From positions 1 to 64,000 of the forward strand of contig JASKOT010000017.1 of assembly GCA_032158125.1 (NCBI GenBank): a stretch of 64,000 nucleotides of DNA, in the 5' to 3' direction. Each line of letters starts with the position of its first letter. The first letter of the stretch is position 1. The position numbers were made by a program, and so were the translations under genes. This document shows positions 55,606 to 64,000 of the stretch, one piece after another. The stretch is from Papiliotrema nemorosa. Lineage: Eukaryota > Basidiomycota > Tremellomycetes > Tremellales > Rhynchogastremaceae. The notes under the pieces are model-generated. The model was not told the DNA's origin. It searched no databases and saw only the letters and a program-made list of their open reading frames with translations.

Positions 55606-56621
55606 GGTCTCGACGCCTTATCGCCTTGACCGCTTGATTCCTTCGCCCGACCTGACCACTTGGTGTGGTATGGGAGTGGCTTAAGGCTGAGACACAAGGT
55701 AACGAGATGTATTGCCGAGTCGTGCGCGGTACAAGCTTCAGAGATTGACAATGAAGGAGGTGGGTGGACCGGGGCCAAGAAGCGAATGCAATGCGCGTCA
55801 GCTTCGGTCCTTCCCGGCTCAAACGTGGCACTTCATATCAACGGCGAAAGCCATGCGTGGGGTTTGACATCCATCATGTCACCTACCTGGTCAAGAGCGT
55901 AGGGCCTAGCCCGGTCTAAAAGACCTCAAAAATCTTGTGATGTGCATGAGACGCTCGTACTCCGAGTCTTCAATCTGTTTTCGCGAACAGCAAACCTGAG
56001 CTCCCGCCTTCGGACCAGAGTATGGGGTTGCTGGCCGGACGGTTGATACTATCAATGTTAGGCACGGAGTAGATCTCAAATTTATCCTCGCCGAGTCTCT
56101 CTGACCGGGGAAGATCTGAGACGATATGGGAATAGCGTGATCTGCAGCGTCCAAACAGAAGGTGTCTGTACGGATAGATGACAGATCTTTGACACAGCAT
56201 AGCAAGATCTTATGCAAATCATGGCAGTTTTTCCCTAAGCTTTGTGGAATATCTCAGTGGGATCAAATTATCCCGCGAATAGCTCGAGCTGGGTACCGCG
56301 AGGACAGCCAGCTGAGAGAGATCTGACCAGCGTGTATATGTCCCGACGAGTGGCGATATCACTCATTCCTATCTTTTGCTTGTTGCAACTTACTCTGGAT
56401 GCGGTCATACCGTCGAGTACCAGATATGCACTCGCCCAAGGCCGTTTCTTTGATATGACGGTATGTTTGAATGTCACGTCCCAGGTGATCGACCACTACC
56501 ATCGCCTTCGCTACTCGGGGTCAGTACTCGTAAAGTTGGCATCACGTGATATGACCGGGTTGTGCTTTGCCGCGAGGTCCACAAACCGAACCGCAATCTC
56601 GTCTCGTTGTCATCTCGTTAC
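55606..56621. other. Divergent intergenic region, VPS26 / IKS1-like kinase
   Basis: About 1 kb. It should hold both promoters and leaders. Open frames here have no motif and no good ATG. An upstream leader exon of the kinase cannot be excluded. Confidence 0.4.
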
Positions 56622-58958
56622 ATGGGTGAGATCATGCACTCGATAGACTGGCATCCTATAGGGTGAGTCTCCAACTAGCATCCCGCTGAAATGCCAGTCA
56701 AACCTCGAACCAGCTCATCCTTTATCACCCACCTTCCCATGCGCTCTCTGTTCAACCCCATCCCGAACCTGGTCCATCTACAATCCGACCTTCCGCCATC
56801 CCCGCTCGTTTATTGCTCCCTTACAGAGCTACATCCCCTTCGACACCTATTGAGACGATAGAAAGGGAGAGATCGACCTGTCCTTATTGCTCTCAAACCA
56901 TCCCTGGAACACCTTTGGCTACAGAAACGGCGGGACCACCGACTGGAGGGTATTTTGAGATCCTGGAGAGAGCACACGAGGGATCAAGACCACCCTCACC
57001 GAGGATCCGAGAGAGAAGTGCCACTCCAGGTGTAGGTCTCAGCCCGGAACGAGGAGGTGATGACGAGGGGGATACGGACATACCGGCCAAAGGATATTAT
57101 GAGCGGTTCTTTCGGGAAGAATGTCGATTGGGCATGGGTGCAGAGGGTAGTGTCTACCTGGCGACTCACATCATCGGAGGCAACGTTCTCGGTACATATC
57201 TTTCGTCCCTCACCTAACTCTTGCTCGATATAAGCTCACAGATAGGAACTTATGCAGTCAAGAAGATCGCCGTGGGCACAAGTAAAGAGTATCTAGTGAG
57301 GATGCTACGAGAAGTCCGATTGCTCGAAGCTCTGCGTCATCCAAATATCATAGCCTACCATCATTCATGGATCGACCTCACCAGGTTCTCTTCGTGAGTC
57401 GCCTATCGTCCTAGAGTTCAATCGGCTGATATACAGCTTTGGACCGTCAATAACTGCTCTTCACGTCTTGATGATGTACGCCACCGCGGGCAATCTCGAT
57501 ACTTTCCTCCTAACTCGCTCTCACGCCCAAGAAGCAGCTCGTCCAGATATGCAAGCTACAGATCTGGCAGATGCCGAGTCTTTAGGCCAATTACCAAAGA
57601 ATGAACGTATCAAGGCGTTCAAGAAGCGCCGGTTGAGTAAAGGTGGAAATTCAAAGAAGGAGGAGAACAGGGGAGTCTTGCTGTTGGGTCTGGAGGAACT
57701 TGTCAAGCTTTTTGGAGATGTGGTCGAGGGTCTTGCATTTCTGGTGAGTCCAAACGGCGTCGACACATTGGGTCATACTGAGGGGTTCAGCATTCCAACT
57801 CGGTGCTTCATCTCGATCTAAAGTGCTCGAATGTGCTGTTGCATTGGGAGGAGGGAAAACTCATGTCAGCTTGTCATCATACGACAAGCCGGTCGGAAGC
57901 TGACTGTCCAGACCAAAAGCTATGATTTCAGATTTCGGCACTTCCGAAGAGATGTTACGAGGAAAGAGAGAAAGGACGGGACATACAGGTACAATGGAAT
58001 ACATGGCCCCAGAGACTCTGGTGCAAGATGCGAATGGGCACTTTCGACCTTCAGACTCGCACGCTGATATGTGGTCACTTGGTGAGCAGCTACTAGTCAA
58101 GGCGTCACACCTAACAAGAAGGGATGATCCTGCACAAATTGCTCTTTCTACATCTGCCATATGGAGATGTGGACGATTTTGACATTCTGCAAGCTGCAAT
58201 CATCAGCTATCAGGGGTGAGTACTTCTCATGGCTTATGTCGTGCTGATCAGATAGCTTTGTGCCTACGCCTGACCTGGTGAGGTCATGTGAGAGGAGGCA
58301 TATCCCTCGCGATATCCTCTTGCTTCTCTCAAAGTTGGTCGATATAAACCCGGAGTCCAGGCCTTCCGCCGAGAAAGTCAGAGTGGGCATCAGGACTCTG
58401 GTGAGCATTCATGGTCATAACATTTACTGGTACTGACGAGCAGAAGAAGGCGGCTCCTTCTAGTGGGTTGAGCGGAATGGTGACTCGCTTTACCCGACCG
58501 TTTGATCTCAGGAGGAGAGATACGTCCCCCGGCGAGACCAGAGTGAGTTGCGCGCTCGACAGCACATAGAGCATCTAATGAGTAGGCATCGTGGCCCGAT
58601 GTCTCGCCCGTACGTCCTATACTAGCATTGCCCAGCCCGGAAGTGGAAATTGCTCGACCTTTGGTGGATCCTGAAAATGTACCTTCGAACGTCTCACGGC
58701 GTCAGTTCGCCTACTTTGCCTTGACAGCAGCCAAGGTGGGTGTTCACCACGGAATGCACTATCATACAGCTCGCTGACGCTCAGTTGTTATCCCTGCAAC
58801 CTGCGATATCACATATTCACCTCAACCCGCTCATCGCTAGTGGGCTGATTGTCCTACATCTCGGAACCATGTTGTCCCTTAATTCTCAATTTCACCTCGC
58901 ATCAACGATTCTTCACGTCGCATTGCTGTACACAAACGCTCGCTTTACAGACACGTGA
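56622..58958 (+). CDS. IKS1: Serine/threonine protein kinase of the IKS1 type
   Basis: The ATG at 56622 opens MGEIMHSIDWHPIG, joined by a 36-nt intron to QTSNQLILYHPPSHALSV, a leader seen in fungal Iks1 proteins. A Cys pair (STCPYCSQTIP) precedes the kinase. The glycine loop is LGMGAEGSVYLATHI, the catalytic Lys lies in YAVKKIAVG, and helix C is in LREVRLLEALRHPNIIAYHH. A large insert (LPKNERIKAFKKRRLSKGGN) splits the N-lobe from the catalytic loop, as in Iks1. The catalytic loop is HLDLKCSN, with Leu in place of the usual Arg of HRD. DFG is in ISDFGTSEE and the APE region in YMAPETLV. The C-terminus (HLNPLIASGLIVLHLGTMLS) is hydrophobic and may be a membrane anchor. About eight introns; the junction before ISDFG is uncertain. 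Confidence 0.8.
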
Positions 58959-59097
58959 GATCATCATCCGCCTAGAGACTCGCTGCACACTGTTGTACAC
59001 TAATAGTACTTTCTGGACGTCATTCATGAATGCATTAAATCATTATGTCTCTTCCCCATTTGCGACATTAGTACTCCCTGATCCCACTTAATTAAAC

Positions 59098-61523
59098 CTA
59101 GAAATCCTCTTCGCTGCCTTCTTCCCATTCTAGGCTGTCCAAAACTGCCTCAGACTCTTTATACAATTCGTCCAATCCCGTCAATTTCTCCAAGTAGTCC
59201 GTCTCGTTGAACACCCTCAATAGCATCCGAAACCCTTCCGCTTTGTATGTATCCACGACCTTCTGATCAGCACACGCCCTAAAGGTTCCTGCTGACTCAC
59301 AATCTTTGAACATGCGGTACATTTATCATACGCCGCTCCTTCGATTTGCAAAGTCTTCCACTGACTCAGCTGACCGCGCAGCTGATGAGGCACAACTCCC
59401 AGGGGTGATCCTGAACCTTCTTCGGGAGGTCTATCGGCATGCTCGGCTGGTGCGTGTATTCTGAGTCGTTAGCTGTGCCACCTCAAAATCCAAATAACAG
59501 CTCACCCTTGAGGATGCTGCACGAGCGAGACCAAGAGCTCCACAGCTGATGCCGAGGCGATCGGGGCTATACCTGGTCGTGTGACGGTACACATCTGATC
59601 CAGTGTGCGGTCTGACAGTGACTGCACGTGAGCTCACCGAGGCGCATCAAGGGATTTCGGCAGCTCACATCGGCAGGTGCGACGATGTCATTGCAATAGT
59701 AACACCCGAGTCTCTTGCCGTCCGTCTCTGGACCTGCTCCATGCCTCATCACCAGATAACTGTCGAAGCCTAAGGCGGCGTTGATGACGATCTTGCCTTG
59801 TGCTGCTGCGATGACTGTTGGCAGCCATCTTGACTCGCGTGAATCCATGAGCAGGAAGACGACATCGTGAGATGTTATTAGCTCTTCCAGCTTCGCGACG
59901 TCTTCCTGCGCTTGGGAATTGTTAGTCGGTGGCACAGGGTGACCGGGCATGGGTATCATAAAGCTGTGAGCTGCAGCGTTCTATTCATCAGCGATTTGGG
60001 TCATGGCATCACTGCCAGCTCACCACGCCAGGGAAGATCTTTTTCAGCCTATCTGCTGCGCACTGTGCCTTGGGTTTCCCACCATCCAGACAGTCCTCAA
60101 AGTCGAATAATGGCTGTCGGACAGGGTTCGAATAAGATACTCTCGCAGAGTCGACAAATGTTATGTTACGAATGCCCCAACCCTGCATGATCAGTTGAGC
60201 GCCTCTTGATAGATGACTGCTCACCATCAAAGCTCTTGCAACATAACACCCCAGGGTTCCTGCGCCAAGCAGCAGACACTTGGTAGCTGCAACTTTGTTA
60301 ACTTGCAATGAAGGCATGATCCGCCACCTCATGAGCTTCAAGTTGAGATCGACAGCTTGATCAGCCAACCTTCAGATCAGCAAATAAAGCAAGCGATAGC
60401 GTGCGACCAACCTCGCCGGATCCATCATCGGACCGAGATCCACCATCCTGCTCGCCAGCTTTCCCGCCTTGTTTCGCTCCCATCCGACAGCTTGTGGGCG
60501 GTCACTTGCACTGGCTTGCCCAGGCTGCGTATGCATCCTAGCTCTCCGACTGGCATCGGCACTTCGAAGACATAATACGTTGATGGAAGATATGGCGTGT
60601 CGTTGATTCAGGTAGAACAGAGCATTCCTCACTGTCCAACCCGGTGCATCGGGCAGTGACGAGGTATCGTGGAAAGCCAGGATGCGCTGCACGTCAGCTT
60701 GGTGTGGCAAACTTGATTGTGCCGACTCGCCTCCTCTTCTGGGACGTCCGAAAAGAATATTCGTGCGTCCTTCAGCTCCCCGAGGATCCTCTGCCCAGCC
60801 GGTCCTTTGACAAGGAAAGCTCCAGGCTGAGCTGTCGAGTCTGTCTCGAGGCGACGAATCTCGTCCACATCCTATTATTAGCCATGCGGTTTCATAAAGG
60901 GAGAATCAGCTCACCTGAGCATCCGCCAATTGCAGTCCACCGTCTTCGACCTCCCAGGCTGGTTTGGCGACCAAAGCGGGGAAGGCGAACCAATAGTGGT
61001 ATACGTATTTTTTCAGGTCTGCGAATGTCACAAGCAGGAATGGATTAAGATTGGGCTGATCAGTCTCGAAAGAGGCCAAAATCTATCTGTGAGTTCCCTC
61101 ACGTATACAGATTCCACCAAGGAGAGGCGATGACTCACGGTGTCCACTACAGAGTTGAACAGGTCCTTCTTCCCTTCGGTCGCTTTGAACTCCTCTATCG
61201 TGTTGAAGTTCTTGAATATGCCCCTGGTAGGTACCGTATTGGGCGGGGGTCTGATCGATCAGCAAGCTCCACCAGCCAGTGCCATACCGCTCGACCGCTT
61301 CGTCGAATGCTCCTCCGCCTACACCCAGACCACCATCCACCCCAATTCGCTTCAATCCTCCTGCAGATTCTCTATCAACGATCTCCTTGCCTTCTTCGAG
61401 CCATGCAATGATGTCCTGCTGAGTGTCATCCAGCTTGAGCTTGTCAAGTTTGAGGGTATTGAGAGCAGACCAGAAGGACGGGGTGGGCTGGGACGAAAGG
61501 GGCTGAAACTGAAGAGGTGCCAT
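59098..61523 (-). CDS. ATG7: Atg7, E1-like activating enzyme of autophagy
   Basis: Activates Atg8 and Atg12 and hands them to Atg3 and Atg10. The start at 61523 gives [20 protein letters not shown], the standard Atg7 N-terminal pattern. Blocks follow for the N-domain ([50 protein letters not shown]). The adenylation domain has [58 protein letters not shown] and KKIFPGV. Next come [20 protein letters not shown] and [17 protein letters not shown]. The catalytic Cys lies in [18 protein letters not shown]. The C-terminus is [20 protein letters not shown] ... EEGSEEDF. Many short introns, and canonical where examined. Convergent with the IKS1-type kinase, 139 bp apart. Confidence 0.93.
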
Positions 61524-62090
61524 TCGTGAGGTGATTGTTGTTGTCCAAGCCAACGAAGTTGACCCGTGGAGTGGTCTTATGCAAGATAGCAACAGGGATC
61601 AGTCGGTATGGATTGCCTATCAATCAACTGCGGCTTGGTCAGATAATAGATGATCGTCCAGCTGAAACACGACCCCCGCCGGCTATGCGGCTAGAGCCGA
61701 AAGCGGGTGACTGTGATAAGCGATTGCCACGCAGCTAACTATATAGGTTTACTGACGTGGCATTTTAGGCCTAACCTTGTTCCCCCCATGGCGCGTCGCA
61801 GGGGTGGTGGTTCGCGTTTCAGATTGTAGGAACCATCGACCAGAACACAATCCACCTCCCAACCCAACCACACCCCTCGCTGGTCGAAAAGGAAATCCAC
61901 TCGACACAAACAACGCATACCATCCGGACTCACTCTCCCTTTTCCGACCACACAGCATACCCCCTTGAGGCCAGAATTTCTTTCCTATATACCCACTTTA
62001 TCAGACTCGCACGACTGTACCGCTTCTTGGGGCCGCCAATTGTAGCTTCCTCGTTGCCTTTACTGCTGCACGCCATTTCACGACTTCGAC
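61524..62090. other. Divergent promoter region, ATG7 / class V myosin
   Basis: 567 bp with no convincing gene. A CTATATACCC element lies about 100 bp before the myosin ATG and may be its TATA box. Confidence 0.45.
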
Positions 62091-64000
62091 ATGACCTCGA
62101 CATACGCAAAGGGTACACGGGTATGGCTACCTCATCCATCTACCGGCTGGGTAGCAGGTACGGTCACCTCTCTCACCCTCCCTTCCGAGAACGATTCCGC
62201 TTCATCAGTCACCTTGGTCGTCACACTGGACGAGGACGATTCTCAGACGCGCACATTGAGGTTTCCATTATCAGCGTTCGAGCAAGCAGGAAACGATATA
62301 CAGCCGGCGACACCGCCTCCAGGTCAAGATGCTTTGCCCCCGCTGCGCAATCCTCCCTTGTTGGAGAGTGCAGAGGATCTGGCTAGTTTGAGTAATTTGA
62401 ACGAGCCAAGTGGTATGTCGAGCTGCACGAGGACCTGAGCTCACTTGTAGTGCTCCATGCTATCGCGACACGGTATGCCCTGCACCTGCCGTATACCTAC
62501 TCGGGTATTGTCCTCGTGAGTCGACTCCGCTCTATGTTCGAATACAGCTGATCGCACAGGTCGCGCTCAACCCTTTCAGCCCTCTATCCATCTGTGAGCT
62601 GGACGGATCTCATCCTTGACCCGCGAGCTGACCTTTAGACGGACCAGAGATCATACAAGCTTATTCGGGGAGGAAAAAGGGAGAACTCGAGCCGCATCTT
62701 TTCGCTATTGCAGAAGAAGCGCTCGACTGCATGCGACGAGGTGCGGGCGGGGGCGGAACAGACCCAACTGGAGCAGGAGATCAGACCATCGTTGTCAGCG
62801 GAGAGAGGTGAGTTCACTGCGCTGGCGTCCCCTAACTCGATCAGTGGAGCGGGAAAGACCGTCTCAGCCAAATTCATCCTTCGATACTTCGCTTCCGTAG
62901 ATGACCCGGCGAGATCTGATTCAGGTACAAGGAGGAGAGAAGTTAATGGCGATGGAGATGATGGGATGAGCGAGGTGGAGAGGCAGATCTTGGCTAGTAA
63001 CCCAATCATGGAGGCGTTCGGAAATGCCAAAACGACGAGAAATGACAATTCCTCGCGATTTGGAAAGTACATCGAGGTGAGCTGAGCGGCTTACCCTGAA
63101 CCCGAGCTGATGTGCAGATCTTGTTTGACAACTCCAACGAGATCGTCGGAGCTAGGATACGGACGTACCTGCTTGAACGATCACGTCTAGTCTACCAACC
63201 CGAGTCAGAACGAAACTACCACATCTTTTACCAACTCCTTGCTGGCGCGCCATCAAAAGAACGCAAGGATCTATCGCTCGGTACGGACCACGATGCATTC
63301 GCATACTTGGCTGGAGGTGGACCATCATCGACACCGATCCCTGGCGTGGACGATGCCAAGGAGTTCCAGGACACGCAGAGGGCTTTGTCGACAGTTGGTA
63401 TCTCGGTTGAACGACAATGGCACATCTTTAGGATCTTGGCTGCCTTACTTCATCTTGGTAACATCAAGATCACACAGTCTAGGACGGATGCAGTGTTGGC
63501 GGACGATGATGCAGCATTAGCGCTAGCGACAGATCTGCTGGGTCTTCCAGCAGGCGAATTCAAGAAATGGACAATCAAGAAGCAATTGACGACGAGAAGC
63601 GAGAAGATCGTTACCAGTCTCGGTTCTGCTCAGGCATTGGTTGTCAGAGACTCGGTCGCGAAATTCGTATACTCTTGCCTATTCGACGTGAGTTTTGATT
63701 TAGGTTAGGGAATGGTAAGAGCTCACCTGACAGTGGCTGGTCGGAGTTGTCAATGAGAGTCTGGGCGGTGAAGGCGGAGCAGGTGCTCAAATGGCAACCA
63801 AATTTATCGGTGTACTCGATATCGTGAGTCTCTAAAGACTGCTCAAGCTCTTCTGCTAATCGGTCAGTACGGTTTCGAGCACTTCAAGAAGGTCAGCTAC
63901 ACATCTTCCTACCCTTGTCCAAGCTGATCGTCAGAATTCGTTCGAGCAATTCTGCATCAACTGGGCCAATGAGAAATTGCAGCAAGAGTTCAACGCCCAT
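62091..64000 (+). CDS. MYO2: Class V myosin heavy chain, 5' part (runs off the window)
   Basis: Actin motor for vesicle and organelle transport. The start at 62091 opens [20 protein letters not shown] with the N-terminal SH3-like fold, and [20 protein letters not shown] crosses an intron into the motor domain. Motor signatures: [20 protein letters not shown], the P-loop SGESGAGKT split by an intron after GE(S), [54 protein letters not shown] (switch I region), and [31 protein letters not shown]. The [12 protein letters not shown] block is the class V form. Seven exons are visible in the window; the gene ends beyond it, still within the motor head ([20 protein letters not shown] is the last full block). 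Confidence 0.92.

Noticed and set aside
55906..56217. Minus-strand open frame of about 100 codons between VPS26 and the IKS1-type kinase
   Set aside because: It lacks a convincing ATG, splice sites or motif. It is best left as intergenic.
60120..60140. GGTTCGAAT sequence resembling a tRNA T-arm
   Set aside because: It lies in the coding sequence of ATG7, and no matching A-box or acceptor stem surrounds it. I found no other tRNA-like pattern in the window.

Overview
This is nuclear DNA from a eukaryotic microbe, almost certainly a basidiomycete yeast of the Tremellomycetes (Cryptococcus/Kwoniella type). The genes are packed on both strands. Most are split by many short introns of about 40-70 nt with GT(A/G)AGT-like donors, CTGAC/CTAAC branch points and AG acceptors. 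The housekeeping proteins (eL39, eIF2 gamma, Atg7, Vps26, Nup155/170, myosin V) are fungal in character. The species call is inference. I see no tRNA, rRNA, transposase, reverse transcriptase, LTR or CRISPR signal.

Layout. 0.6-3.7 kb holds a Rho guanine-nucleotide exchange factor. 3.8-9.4 kb is an accessory island: three minus-strand copies of an unrecognised gene family, a displaced 155-bp copy of the 3' end of the RhoGEF gene, then HIS1 and a fourth, truncated family copy. 9.6-16.7 kb holds COQ7, a TMEM19/DUF92 membrane protein and the inner-ring nucleoporin Nup155/170. 17.2-20.1 kb holds an unrecognised nuclear-looking protein with a Myb-like end. A 1.5 kb stretch without a convincing gene follows. 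21.6-29.4 kb holds an MFS transporter, Sec72, a Yop1/DP1-family protein with a long N-terminal extension, and a tandem pair of NmrA-like NAD(P)-binding proteins. 29.6-37.7 kb holds a Tlg1/syntaxin-6 SNARE, WDR59/Sea3, complex I subunit NDUFB2 and eIF2 gamma. 38.0-46.8 kb holds a SHPRH/Irc20 SNF2-RING protein, a small unknown, Swd3/WDR5 and a small membrane protein. 46.9-47.9 kb holds a fifth copy of the unrecognised family. 48.3-64 kb holds a MATH-BTB protein, a mitochondrial protein, eL39, Vps26, an IKS1-type kinase, Atg7 and the start of a class V myosin that runs off the window.

The least ordinary content is the five-copy family, here called the PHQLP/LGG family. The best copies share a four-exon layout with intron phases 1-0-0: a globular N-terminal exon, a coiled-coil exon, a short exon ending in a Pro-Leu-Pro-Val ... 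Pro-His-Gln-Leu-Pro motif, and a C-terminal exon with an AYGL ... IW.YLGG helical motif. Three copies also share an upstream CACGTG element. One copy carries a piece of the neighbouring RhoGEF gene beside it, which records how the array spread. Two copies look damaged. The rest of the window reads as ordinary conserved gene content; no pathway-level cluster joins the housekeeping genes.
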